A DNA stretch of 64,000 bases from Aphrocallistes beatrix (taxonomy: Eukaryota; Porifera; Hexactinellida; Sceptrulophora; Aphrocallistidae), in the NCBI GenBank assembly GCA_963281255.1, contig OY725496.1, positions 3,697,723 through 3,761,722 of the forward strand, written 5' to 3'. Of the stretch, positions 33,505-43,768 are shown one piece after another. The position numbers and the translations under genes were made by a program. Within the stretch, counting starts at the first letter, position 1, and each line of letters opens with the position of its first letter. Below the pieces are notes generated by a model. The model did no database searches. It had not been told where the DNA came from and saw only the letters and a list, made by a program, of their open reading frames with translations.

Positions 33505-33780
33505 CAGTGGCGTAGCTAGATATTTTAAATTATTAAGCACTCCTCGAAATTGGCGCCCCACTTCCACCTGAAAATAAAATTTTGATAGCTATTTTTTCTG
33601 AATGTACTAATCAATTGTTCAATTATAATTGATTAATCAAATGCGAGGAGAATTCATTAATTCTACTGAAAAAGACAGTTTCAAAAAATAGTTTTGTTGC
33701 CATGATTCATATTATGCGCACCTAGCTTCGTAATTTTAGTACGCACGTGCGTACTGTGCGTAATGCTAGCTACGCCACTG
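33505..33780. mobile_element. hAT-like miniature element with 8-bp target duplication
   Basis: 276 bp with inverted ends CAGTGGCGTAGCTAG and CTAGCTACGCCACTG, flanked on both sides by the identical octamer TTTAGTGG (33497-33504 and 33781-33788). The ends and 8-bp duplication are diagnostic of hAT. A stray end of the same type (CTACGCCACTG) occurs near 56310. Confidence 0.93.
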
Positions 33781-34132
33781 TTTAGTGGTAGATAGTTGAA
33801 GCACGTATTTAGAAACCAGATGTATTCAATGATTATATTATACGTATAATTATGCTAACACTTTACGACATTCATTCTTGTAAGGCATTTAAGAGAATAA
33901 TATCTTGTACTGCTTCAACACCTGTTTCATTAACATTACTTCAATGGCTCACTGTAGAATGATATATAATCATTTAGTGGTGGTTAGATTGACATCACAT
34001 CACAAATTCCTATGTACAACTAGATGAGAAGATTATGAACATATCAGTTTCATGCATAACGTAGTAGTCCTTTGATGCGACATCTATAAAAGCATTAGGG
34101 AGAAGACAGAATCAAGTATTCCACTTCTTGCG

Positions 34133-34210
34133 CTCTCAACTCAAAGTGATCGGGTTGCCGTCTGAGAATGATATTCTCATGGGTCAACCTGATCGCTTAG
34201 AGACAGAGAG
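34133..34210 (+). ncRNA. MicroRNA-like hairpin 1
   Basis: A 78-nt stem-loop. The basal stem is CTCTC with GAGAG. The main stem AAGTGATCGGGTTG pairs with CAACCTGATCGCTT over 14 bp. The apical stem GAGAAT pairs with ATTCTC around a short loop, with a few mismatches in between. It forms a tandem pair with the hairpin at 34242-34306. The strand cannot be decided from the sequence. No known microRNA seed is recognised. Confidence 0.5.
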
Positions 34211-34241
34211 TGCTGGTTGCTGTGTCCTCGATAGACGTGGC

Positions 34242-34306
34242 GTTTCAAAGTGATCGGGTTGCCATTTGAGTAAGTATCTCAACGGACAACCTGATCACTT
34301 AGAAAC
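34242..34306 (+). ncRNA. MicroRNA-like hairpin 2
   Basis: A 65-nt stem-loop 31 nt after hairpin 1. The basal stem is GTTTC with GAAAC. The main stem AAGTGATCGGGTTG pairs with CAACCTGATCACTT. The apical stem TTTGAG pairs with CTCAA around the loop TAAGTAT. The inner arms match hairpin 1, while the basal stem and loop differ in sequence but still pair, as in duplicated microRNA precursors. The strand is arbitrary. Confidence 0.5.
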
Positions 34307-34686
34307 TATCACAAAAAATAAGAAGTGTGTCAGGCATGATCCTTCATCAGTGGCATCATCAGCTGTGTGCTGGTGGAGCAATGTCACAGCGTTTGTGTTC
34401 ATTGTAGAATAGAGCAGATTATTTGTTCGCTATATTGATGTTATACATTGTACATACATTTTAGTCGGGCCATTGTTTATTATGAGTCGCTGATGAAAAT
34501 GGTTGAGCAGGGTTTCAGTATGGGGAGAGGAAAGCATTGGGAAAACGAGCGTTGCGTTGCAAAGTTTGTCCCTCACAAAATTACGACTACCAAAAAGGAT
34601 CTTAGATGTCATTTTAGACATCATTTTGAAAAGGCGAATATCTGCACTGGGTGCACAGGAATGGAGACTCGGAATGAACATTCATA

Positions 34687-34883
34687 CCTGCCAACTTGAG
34701 CCATGATAAAAGCGGGACGCGGCGTTGAATTTCGCAGGACACAATAGAAAAGTATTATACATGGACTCAAAAAAATCGGGACATAATAGAGAAATTTCAT
34801 GTAAAACGGGACACTCGAGAAAATTACTTCATAATAAGAGATAAACAAGCGGGACGTCCGCCCAAAATGGGACAGTTGGCATG
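34687..34883. mobile_element. Small TA-flanked inverted-repeat element
   Basis: Ends CCTGCCAACT and AGTTGGCATG are inverted and flanked by TA. Inside, GGGAC motifs recur (AGCGGGACG, ATCGGGACA, ACGGGACA, GCGGGACG, TGGGACA). About 200 bp, non-coding. The superfamily is uncertain. Confidence 0.55.
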
Positions 34884-35200
34884 TATGAGCATTGGTAGGC
34901 TTTGGATTTTGGGTGAATATACAGAGTTGGTATGGATATTCAGGAAAGGTCTAAGATAACGTATTATGATAAACATACAAATTCAGACAAATTATTTGGA
35001 AAACCATGGTCCTACCAACCCTACTGGAGCCTAATGCTATGATAAATTAATTCCATCGAATTGGACGGACATCATAAGATTCTTAGCCAGGTTATTTTAC
35101 TCGTTAATTAAGTCGAGTTGAACTGGACTTAAATTTACACGAATAAATATTTAAAGAGATTGCATCTGATGCTACGTACTTATACTTTTCCGGATACGTA

Positions 35201-36569
35201 CAGTTTGTCCCATAATTATTGCAACATATGCTATTTCTCATTGAACTATACGTTTCAGCTATGTTTACATTGCATAAGCTACTAACGCATTATTTTTAGT
35301 TCCTATGTACGTTATTCGATATTTTTCAGCTTGGATATATTTTTTTGAAGAATTTTTTTTTCGTATTATCCATATTTTTTTCCTGTTGCGTCATCATTTT
35401 TGTCTGAATTCCTTCTGAGATAGTGTTCTAACATAGAGAATCATCATTTTCGTTTAACCAGTCATAAAATGTCAAGAGAGGATATCCGTAAACAGATCCT
35501 TACACTTTCCGAAGGTGAGAAGCACAGTGTCAAGGAAATTTCTTCCATTATCGGTGTCAACCGGACAACAGTTTGGAGGGTTCTTAAGAGACACAATTCG
35601 ACTGGTACGGTTGAACACAGAAAGGGAGCAGGAAGACCAGCAAAACTCTATCAGAGCGTCAAGTATAAATGTGCTAAATATGTAAACACTGATTTGCAAA
35701 AGCCAGTCAGAGAAATATCGAATGATATAGAAGCCAAACATGGTATCAGTGTGTCCAAGAGCACCGTGCATAGGACCCTTCAGAAGATGAAATACTCGAA
35801 GCCTTATCCTAGTTTGGTTCCGATGTTGTCAGAGAAAAATAGGCTGAAACGGATTGAGTGGGCACTAAGAAACAAAAATAAGCATTGGTGCCATGCAGTA
35901 TTCTCTGATGAGGCTAGTTTTTGGTTGCATGCGGGGAAAGTACGAATGTGGACTAAAGGGAACCAAAAACGGGTTATTCCTACTGTTAAACATTCCAGTA
36001 AAGTCCACATATGGGCTGCCTTTTCCTCAATGGGGACGTTTCCCTTATGCATTTTTAGTCATAATTTGGATGCCGCTTTCTACGTGAAGATATTAGAGTG
36101 GCATTTGGTAGAAAACGCCAAGGTTTACCACGATAAGAAGTGGTTCTTGATACAGGACAATGATCCCAAGCATACCAGCAAGCGGGCGAAGAAGTGGATA
36201 TCAGACAACATTCCTAATAATGTCTCAGATTGGCCCAGTCAGAGCCCAGACTTAAACCCCATCGAAAACCTATTCGCATGGATAAAAAATCAACTGAAAA
36301 GGAATCGTCCAAAGACAATTGGTGACATGAAAACTCGCCTTGAAGAAATTTGGAATTCTATCACCCCGGAGTTTCTAAAGCCCTACTATAAATCAATGAG
36401 GCGACGTTGCGAATTGTGTGTCACAAACAATGGTTTTAAAATTAATTATTAGTTACTATGTCTATCATTAACTTTTAGACTCAATAGAATTAGTTTAAGA
36501 CGATTCACTCTTCCTATATAATCAAATTTATATCAAAAATGTATGTTGCAATAATTATGGGACAAACTG
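35201..36569 (+). mobile_element. Complete Tc1/mariner-type transposon
   Basis: 1369 bp with short inverted ends CAGTTTGTCCCATAATTATT and its complement (continuing GCAACATA), flanked by TA at 35199-35200 and 36570-36571. It contains one uninterrupted transposase frame (35469-36452). The two ends are near identical and the frame is intact, so insertion looks recent. Confidence 0.96.
35469..36452 (+). CDS. Tc1/mariner transposase, 327 aa, DD35E spacing
   Basis: A cut-and-paste DDE transposase. Two helix-turn-helix units lie in residues about 1-110 (HSVKEISSIIGVNRTTVWRV and GISVSKSTVHRTLQKM), separated by the GRPR-like hook GAGRPAKL. The catalytic triad is Asp147 (FSDEASFW), Asp230 (IQDNDPKHTS) and Glu266 (SPDLNPIENL). 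The last two are separated by 35 residues, one more than in classical Tc1 or Sleeping Beauty (34). The length and motif order are those of a whole enzyme, and the start is the first ATG inside the left inverted repeat. A host-gene origin can be excluded given the flanking inverted repeats. Confidence 0.96.
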   Translation: MSREDIRKQILTLSEGEKHSVKEISSIIGVNRTTVWRVLKRHNSTGTVEHRKGAGRPAKLYQSVKYKCAKYVNTDLQKPVREISNDIEAKHGISVSKSTVHRTLQKMKYSKPYPSLVPMLSEKNRLKRIEWALRNKNKHWCHAVFSDEASFWLHAGKVRMWTKGNQKRVIPTVKHSSKVHIWAAFSSMGTFPLCIFSHNLDAAFYVKILEWHLVENAKVYHDKKWFLIQDNDPKHTSKRAKKWISDNIPNNVSDWPSQSPDLNPIENLFAWIKNQLKRNRPKTIGDMKTRLEEIWNSITPEFLKPYYKSMRRRCELCVTNNGFKINY

Positions 36570-36976
36570 TATATCGAGAATCGAATAGAATTTGCGTTAT
36601 CAAAGAAAAGAGCCGGTTCCATAGAATATTTTTTGCTTGCAATAAAGAAGCAAATACCATGGACATAAACTGTTACTTGAGAGAAAACCTTGTGGTATCA
36701 ATTTAGGCAAGGGCTAATTAGTAAGGGAGAAGGTGCCTACTAATAGGGTGTGTAAAATATGATTTGTAAGAGAATTCCAGTGTCGAGCATGCTGAGATAG
36801 CTTTGTAGCTCACGCATATTGCATTTCTTCCCATTAGAGTACTATAACTATGCCCCTGTGAATCTGTGATGTATGTAATTCAGCATACGTGTGCAATACT
36901 GAAAATGAATACCCCAATAATCTACCTCTGAGTAAAGATATGTAAACTGAATAAACACGTAGAATAGACACTATAC

Positions 36977-38488
36977 TCAGTGACGCTCTGTTAAATAGTC
37001 CTTGATGATAGGGATGTGAGGATGTGAGTTGAACATTGAATTCGAGGCAGGCTTCATCTTCCCCGTTATCGCTTTCTTAGTTGGAGACTTGGGTCGTAAC
37101 AGCTCGATATCCGGCCTATTCCCTAGCATAAATTTACCCTCTGGACCAGCACACAGTTTGATATACTTCTCAGCGCTAAAGTTTGTTGTGGAGATTTCCG
37201 GTCCTATTGTGACCCAGCCTCTCCGAATCGTCGTGTCAGTCCCAAATATATGGAGTCTCCTTGTCCCTAAACAGAAGTGTTCGATTATGTGGAATATCTC
37301 CTCGGGTTTTTTAGTGTTCCCGTATTCTGGCTCCTCAGTAATAATAATATCGAGATCGACATTAGCATGAATGAACTGGGAATCGGTGTTTCTACGAACG
37401 GTGCCACGGATTCCCATCAGACAGTGCTCCTTCGTGTGCTCTAGCACGGCACCTATCGGCTCCAGATGCTTCATGTGTCCGGGGCATTTGGAGTTCCGCT
37501 TAACACAACAGATATCTTCACAACGACGGAATCCCCATTTCCTGAGGCAATCCCTGCCGAGATCCAGTCCCTCTGCAGAGCCACACCACAGGAACACGAA
37601 CGCGCGCTGTGAGGCAATGTTCTCAATCGGGAGGTTAATCAGATCCTGGAAATCCCAGGGGGAAACATTGAACTTTATCCCAGGAGCTCTGCGCTGGTAC
37701 TCCTCGAGCGGAGGGTCGATAAGAATGACATCGAATTCACAACCGATCTGCATTAGGTCGTAGGTCCGCAGGTCAGCATGGATGTACATGGGGTCAAAAG
37801 CGATCTCTGCAAGCTGGTCGTCCTTCAGCTTTATTAATTCTCTCAGTTTGGGGTACTCTTCAAAACGCTCTTCCATCCCGAAATCTCGAATAAAATTTTG
37901 AGGTCGCTGTCCAGTATCTACGAAGTTCTGAGAATAGTCATTGTGTGGATTGAGGCTCTGGGTACCTTTCAGGAAGGTTTTGCTGTCAGAGAAGAATTTC
38001 GGTTTCAATTCGTCTTCATAAGACTGTGGATCCGATTGTAGCGACTTCATCACGCCATACAAGTCATCTGTCTTGTTCGCTTTATGAGAAAGTTTGTGAG
38101 TACTGTCACTACCTGAGCGTGCTCGGGGGTTGTCAGTGTGGGGAGATGGAGAATTATAAGAACCGTGAGATTCGTGTCTCTTGGACTTAGAATAAGAAGA
38201 GAGAGGTGAGTTTGGGCGTAGGTAGTGAGATATCCTAGAGGAATCGGAGCGTTTCCTTCCGTCATAACCACTGAACAAGTGTCTTGATTTGGAGGAATGG
38301 TGACTCGGCTTTACTTTGGAATGGTGAGGTAGCGGTTGAACGGAGGGATGAGGGTAACTTTCAGTGATGTTCAAAACTTGTTTGAGACTTTGATCTTCAG
38401 ATAATCGAAAGTGGTGTGTCAGGTATTTTCGTCGCTTTCGAGATTTTTCTCGCAAAATTTTCAATTCTTTGGATATAAATTCATCCAT
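36977..38488 (-). CDS. METTL14: METTL14, m6A methyltransferase non-catalytic subunit, 503 aa
   Basis: The RNA-binding partner of METTL3 in the nuclear complex that writes N6-methyladenosine on mRNA. Intronless. It has a disordered Ser/His/Lys-rich N-terminus (residues 40-160). The conserved block [19 protein letters not shown] and [15 protein letters not shown] follows. The MTA-70 fold shows [63 protein letters not shown] and [20 protein letters not shown]. All match human METTL14. The motif that is EPPL in human reads DPPL here (258-261). The C-terminal RGG tract of vertebrate METTL14 is absent. The start is a single ATG; METTL3 itself is not in the window. Confidence 0.97.
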   Translation of the reverse strand: MDEFISKELKILREKSRKRRKYLTHHFRLSEDQSLKQVLNITESYPHPSVQPLPHHSKVKPSHHSSKSRHLFSGYDGRKRSDSSRISHYLRPNSPLSSYSKSKRHESHGSYNSPSPHTDNPRARSGSDSTHKLSHKANKTDDLYGVMKSLQSDPQSYEDELKPKFFSDSKTFLKGTQSLNPHNDYSQNFVDTGQRPQNFIRDFGMEERFEEYPKLRELIKLKDDQLAEIAFDPMYIHADLRTYDLMQIGCEFDVILIDPPLEEYQRRAPGIKFNVSPWDFQDLINLPIENIASQRAFVFLWCGSAEGLDLGRDCLRKWGFRRCEDICCVKRNSKCPGHMKHLEPIGAVLEHTKEHCLMGIRGTVRRNTDSQFIHANVDLDIIITEEPEYGNTKKPEEIFHIIEHFCLGTRRLHIFGTDTTIRRGWVTIGPEISTTNFSAEKYIKLCAGPEGKFMLGNRPDIELLRPKSPTKKAITGKMKPASNSMFNSHPHIPIIKDYLTERH

Positions 38489-39216
38489 TTTGTGAACGGA
38501 TGAACGCGTGCTTTAATTGTATAGATCAGGATATGAACGTCCGACTTAGGAGAATTACTACTGTGAATGAACGGGAAATATTAATAAGTCGGAAGTCTGA
38601 TTTCGATCCATGACATATCCATGGACCGAAATGTAATCGGACAAGATTTTTAAACTTGCGACTCCAGAACAAAAGCTTGGTATGGACTAGGGATGTGGAT
38701 GCGGATGTGAGATGAGCTAAACCCTAAAGAGTTTTGTATTTACACTGGTACTGCACTTCAACTGTCGTGGATACACAAATAATTATCCACTAAGCTAAGC
38801 TGGAAATAAATATAATTACATTTGTAATACAATATTCAATTCAAGTAGGAATTGACGGATTTGGGATACTCAATGTGAAGTGGAGATGGTAAATCATGTG
38901 GAATCACTAGTATGGAGTCTAGATGAACCTTGAAATCTTGGTAAAGAGTCGATCTTGAGAAAGAATGTACGGATGGAATTGATTAAGTTAACTGCCAATC
39001 AGCTCACTAAATCACACCCATAGACAAATATTAGTAGAATAAATTCAAAATTTAATGAACTCAACACCATCAGTATGAAACGATTATCGTACTTACTTAA
39101 AGAATATATTCAACAGGATGTAGTATAATAGCGAACAATTGCACAAATAAATCAATTGTATTTTTAATAACAAATAAAATGTTGTGTGTATGTATGGAAG
39201 AGACCTCAGAATTAGA
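38489..39216. other. Intergenic stretch
   Basis: Spacer upstream of METTL14 and downstream of STIMATE, AT-rich. No gene, repeat pair or RNA feature was recognised. Confidence 0.5.
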
Positions 39217-39954
39217 TCACACTTCTGAAATGAGAGTTGACTCCTCACTGCTCTCCATATCCCGCGCTTTCTTGTAGTGAATCACGTGCGGCGTCGACTG
39301 TGAAGATCGGGCCAGAGTCCGCATGAGGACGCTGTCCACAATCCAGAACATGATCACGTTAACGATGAATGGAATGACGAACATGACCACAGCTGTGCGG
39401 GCGAAGGGATTCTTGAAGAAGAGTATGGCATTGCCGAGGATAACCCAGAAAGGGAGCAGTGCGATGAGAAACATAACAACCTTGACTGCTAGCAGCACCA
39501 ACAGATAGACCCCCAGCTGTCCCAGCCAGTAGTGCAGCTTGAAAGGGTGCCCGTACTCCCCGGAGACGAGCGGAGTGAAGTGCATTCGGGAGATGAGCTT
39601 CTTCGAGACGAGCAGGAAGAAATAAATGAAGAACAAGCCAATGGTTGAGTCCAGCATGAAGTTAGTCAGGTACCACACACATTGGTCGTCGTGTGTCGAC
39701 TCGAGAAGAGCGGACAGGCCTACGTTCAAGAAGTGAAGCATCATCATCCCCAAGGCCTGTTTAGCTGTGTCGGCTATCCAAATCTTCCAGGGACGCCTCT
39801 GTTTCTGAGGCTCGAAGAAACGTTTCAGAATGAGTGTGCTGAAAGCGACAATTCCGATCAGCGCCTGCATGAAGAGACCGAACACCCCCACCAGGTTGCA
39901 CTGTGCGAGTAGATGTGGGAGTGGAGTGGGTGTGCTGTTCGTGGTATTGCTCAT
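39217..39954 (-). CDS. STIMATE: STIMATE (TMEM110)-like ER membrane protein, 245 aa
   Basis: A multi-pass ER protein that in mammals promotes STIM1 activation at ER-plasma-membrane junctions for store-operated Ca2+ entry. Intronless. Conserved blocks are GLFMQALIGIVAFSTLILKR, RRPWKIWIADTAKQALGMM, LTNFMLDSTIGLFFIY, SGEYGHPF, YWLGQLGVYLLVLLAVKVVM and FVIPFIVNVIMFWIVDSVLM. They lie in the same order as human FLQGLLGVVAFSTLMLKR, RRPWRIWFLDTSKQAIGM and LINFLLDATVGMLLIY. At least four strongly hydrophobic segments are visible. The tail ends with an acidic ESSEESTLISEV, similar to human ESESEILIS. It is shorter than human (294) because the basic C-terminal extension is missing. Confidence 0.93.
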   Translation of the reverse strand: MSNTTNSTPTPLPHLLAQCNLVGVFGLFMQALIGIVAFSTLILKRFFEPQKQRRPWKIWIADTAKQALGMMMLHFLNVGLSALLESTHDDQCVWYLTNFMLDSTIGLFFIYFFLLVSKKLISRMHFTPLVSGEYGHPFKLHYWLGQLGVYLLVLLAVKVVMFLIALLPFWVILGNAILFFKNPFARTAVVMFVIPFIVNVIMFWIVDSVLMRTLARSSQSTPHVIHYKKARDMESSEESTLISEV

Positions 39955-40654
39955 TGTGCTTGCGTGTATTCAAATAATCTAGAAATGATAGCACATAAAT
40001 GCAATAATAGAATATATGCACCGTACCGGAGTATAGGATTAGCCATGTAGCAGCTGGATTTGGGGGCCCCTCAACAATTAGAGGGACCCACATTTTGATT
40101 GTAGTCGTGATTCGTGACCCCATGAGGATTCAGAATTTTGACTTATATTAGCCTGGTATACTTTACTACGCCAACTTATGCTTATTTAGCATATGCACTC
40201 TAAAGATTCATGGTTATGTAGTGTTCCTACCGCAGGAGACTCGCTTTGCCGGCACCACTGGTCCGGTTTTAACAAGTGGCCCCTGGTTGGTCTGGTTAAA
40301 CAGGACTACGTCTAAAACCGTGGAACGGCGCAGACTCGGCGTGGACACGTCGGGTAGGGCTGACAATACGGGTCCCAGTTGGTCCAGTCATGGTGAAGTG
40401 GATGCTGCGAGTGACCGGCAATACGAACCTGGTAACACTGGGTACTGGCATGGGTGTAATTTTTGTAGGGGGAATATCAACCAGTTGGGGGTCTGGGGGC
40501 GGAGTAAGCCCGCCAGCGGGGTCAAGGAAGTTAAACAGAAATTTATCCTACAATTTGTACAGATTCAATTTTGAGGTTCTAGAAATACAAATTAACTCCG
40601 ATAACACTCCCCTCTCACCAATTATTTTATAATTTACTAAATAAATATTCAGAC

Positions 40655-40830
40655 TTTATCCAGCCAGGGGGGTAGCTATGCCCTTGGGTACTGGGTGTGC
40701 GATCCCAGGTGGTCGAGGGGTAAGTACCATCCGATGAGCCCCTGCAATGGGACGAAACCTGCCAGATGACAGTTTCATCGAGTGTGGCACACAGCACTGT
40801 ACGACGTGCTTCACACTCGATGACACTTGT
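40655..40830. repeat. GC-rich structured repeat, SINE-like
   Basis: Within AT-rich DNA, this stretch holds GGTAGCTATGCCCTTGG, GTGCGATCCCAGGTGG and CCGATGAGCCCC then GGGACGAAAC. The last pair resembles a hammerhead core with one core base changed. It is followed by an 11-bp hairpin CATCGAGTGTG / CACACTCGATG (40776-40822) with an inner AGCAC / GTGCT stem. The composition and box-like motifs suggest a SINE, but no clear A or B box or poly(A) tail can be shown. Confidence 0.4.
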
Positions 40831-41392
40831 AATGTAATAATTCTTTATTAGCAAGTAGCGTTTGCAATCCCGGAACATGTTTTCCAATCCCGGGATTCGG
40901 GATTAGCTTGTTGCTCAATCCCGGGATTGGATTTTTGCCTCAAAAATCTCTTTCGAATACACTTAGGATTGAGTGAATTATCAGTTTTGTTACCAAATTA
41001 TCCCGTTTTAACAATCAACTTGATGGATCATTCCAAATGCAAACCTTGACACTCCATCGCATTTGATAACCTTCCTACAGATTCTACACTCCGAAAGTTC
41101 CCACATGTAGTCGAAGTGTTTCCAAATCTTAGCAACCCTCTAACTCTCAAAAAAAACAATTTTCTCTGCTATAAAGCAATATATATTAAACTTTAAGGAT
41201 TTATTACGGAATACTAATAATCACCAGGTTATATGACGAATATATATAAAAAATCATCAAATTTGTCAATTTTTAAGATTTTTGATGCGTAATGATGACG
41301 TCATAACAGAGTGATGAGTCATCTTTTTTTGATGATAGGTGCATCATATGTGAGGCATGTTAGTATACAGATTCTATAAAAATTTCAGCATT

Positions 41393-41415
41393 ATCCTTAC
41401 TATTAAAACTCGATG

Positions 41416-41451
<36 letters not shown>

Positions 41452-42327
41452 ACGAATTGATTGAAGAAACTGCAGGGCGCAGAAGGCTGATTTTTGGCAT
41501 GTGGGAGTCTTTTGGCTATGGCTCCAGTAAGTTCTGAGTTCAGAGCAAAATGTCGACTCATCATGGAATTATGACGTCGTTGTCACATTTTTAAAAGTTA
41601 AGCAACACAGTTATTCGGGCATAACTCAGCTATTATAGGAGATAGAAGGCTGAAATTTTAATAGAATCTGTATACTAACATACCTCACATATGATGCGAC
41701 TTTCATCAAAAAATGATAACTCATCACTTTGTTATGACGTCATCATTACGCATCAAAAATTTTAAAATTGATAAATTTGGTGATTTTTCGAGTGAAATCG
41801 GTTTTAACACTAAGATGGACATATTTAGAGATGTTATCTCCCTTATAATTAACCAATGTCACCTCCAGGCGACCGAAGGGAGCCTCCGGCGGACACTTTG
41901 TGTCCGCCGGAGGCTCCCTTCGGTCGCTTGGGGTCACATTGGTTAATTATAAGGGAGATAGCATCCCTAAATATGTCTGTCCTACTGTTATAATCGATAT
42001 CACTCGAAAAATCACAAAATTTGTCGATTTTAAAAATTTTGATGTGTAATGATGACGTCATAACAAAATGATGAGTCATCATTTTTTGATTATAGTTGCA
42101 TCATATGTGAGGTATGTTAGTTTACAGATTCTATTAAAATTTCAGCCTTCTATCTCCTATAATGGCAGAGTTATGCTCGAATAACTCTGTTGCTTAACTT
42201 TTAAAAATGTGACAATGACGTCATAATTCCGTTTCTTCAATCAATTCGTTACAGATATATATATATATATACTAGTATATCCACACATACACAAACAAAC
42301 AATAATCGAGTTTTAATAGTAAGGATG
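41393..42327. mobile_element. Large foldback element with terminal CGAGTTTTAATAGTAAGGAT and embedded TA tract
   Basis: The ends ATCCTTACTATTAAAACTCG and CGAGTTTTAATAGTAAGGAT are exact complements. Just inside each end lies a TA microsatellite, then ACGAATTGATTGAAGAAAC or its complement. Arms of about 400 bp pair up to a sharp centre near 41897, where CCGGCGGACACTTTGTGTCC is palindromic. The right arm lacks about 100 bp present in the left. The left flank (41240-41392) is itself a truncated piece of the same family. No open frame for a transposase is present. Confidence 0.85.
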
Positions 42328-42418
42328 TTAGTTGTTCTATTTATTCTAATACTAATGTTAATCAAATAATTAATACATTATTTATAAAGACAGCTGAATA
42401 TATAAGCAAATACTAGTA

Positions 42419-42515
42419 ACGGGGGGGAAATGTCCTAGGGGAAGTATCATTCATTAACTGGGGGGGGAAGTGTCCGGGGGGGAAATGTCCGGGGGGGAAG
42501 TGTCCTAGACCCAAT
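42419..42515. repeat. G-run minisatellite
   Basis: Four to five units of GGGGGGGAARTGTCC, some separated by extra sequence. The runs of seven G could form a G-quadruplex. Confidence 0.8.
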
Positions 42516-43768
42516 TATCCGCATATACATACATAAAAACTGTTAATTGAGACAGTTAATATTGAATAGTACATAACTAAAAATTGCATTCAACACGTTA
42601 TGTTTAAAGGATTGCCGACAATGCAAAGTGGCTAACATTCATTACTAGGAGGTTATCAGGGTTCCTGTTATAAATATTCAATCCCGGTTGAAAATATATC
42701 GGGATCCCGGGATTGCAAACGCTATTAGCAAGCAATATTTATATTGGAAAACATTGGTTTTCATGTCGAAGTAGTATTTGAAGTATTAAAAAGTTCACAG
42801 CGCATGCGCTTAAAACCAATTTCTGAACATCAAAAGATGTAATTTTTTTCTGTGAGGCTAGCGCCCAGACCGCCCTGACACCTATCCAGACTTGTTCAAT
42901 CGTCTACACTACAGGCTTGTTACAGGCCTCTCAAATCTCACAATCTCGTTGTGTGTCTCACGATTTTCGCTGTTATAAGAGACCATTACTCCCTAGTCTC
43001 CTATCATCTCACGATTTAGATCACTGTTCGTAATACTATTTACCATATCTCACGATTTGGTTAGATTACAGGTTGAGAGGTCTGTGTTATACATAGTATT
43101 GAATCTATATTATTTAGAAGTTTGAGGCCCCTGAATTCTCCCCAGGGCTCCCAATGTGGCTAATCCGGCCCTGAGTGTAGGGTGACCCACATTTGACCCA
43201 CTCAAACTTGGGAGTTGGGACCTATGTTGCTTGCTTCGTAGGATTTTTTGAGAGAACAAATCACTATCAAATTATTAATTAATCTGGGAAATTATACCAG
43301 TAACAAATTGACTAATAACTTATGTTCGGGCGGATATAGGATTTTAGATTTGGATGAGGTCAGGAGGGGCGCACTTTTTGTTTATTATGGACCCAAAAGG
43401 GTTAGAAATTCGAGTATGAAGCCTAAATGTAAACATGTCAAATTTGAGATATGAAATATTAAAATAAAAGTTCTTTGGAAACAAACAAAAGTTTTGATCA
43501 AACTTTCAAATGGTTAGTTTATTGCCATGATACTATTTTTACCATACTTATTAAGTAGTCCATGCGTATTATATATGATTACGTACGTCTGTACAAGTGC
43601 AGTAGTATTGTATCTCAGGTTACCTGTAATTCTAGATAATCAGAGTGGTACAATATTTTTATCCAACCATATCAACTGAACTTGCTTCTCTATTGATCTG
43701 CTTTTATCCTATAAAATCAATTATTTCAAACTTTACTATTTGATTAGATTCGTCGACTTCTACACACG

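Larger units (their letters stand above)
33397..35200. other. Intergenic region with two miniature elements and a hairpin pair
   Basis: Holds a hAT-like miniature element (33505-33780), two microRNA-like hairpins (34133-34210 and 34242-34306) and a small TA-flanked element (34687-34883). Short overlapping frames on both strands at 34430-34706 have no coding features. Confidence 0.6.
39955..43768. other. Divergent strand-switch region, repeat-rich
   Basis: The 3.8 kb between the last minus-strand gene and the first plus-strand gene. It contains a GC-rich patch (40210-40550), a structured GC-rich repeat (40655-40830), an inverted pair of CCCGGGATT-type repeats (40848-40930 and 42660-42735), the large foldback at 41393-42327 and a G-run minisatellite (42419-42515). 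From 42780 to 43768 it is AT-rich without recognised genes. Confidence 0.6.

Noticed and set aside
36977-38488. METTL3 rather than METTL14
   Set aside because: The motif is DPPL, not DPPW, there are no CCCH zinc fingers, and the [22 protein letters not shown] and [14 protein letters not shown] blocks are specific to METTL14.
40221-40632. Overlapping plus-strand ORFs in a GC-rich patch (117 and 80 aa)
   Set aside because: No domain or conserved motif, and they sit next to the repeat-like GC-rich stretch. More likely a transposon remnant than a gene, though origin unknown.
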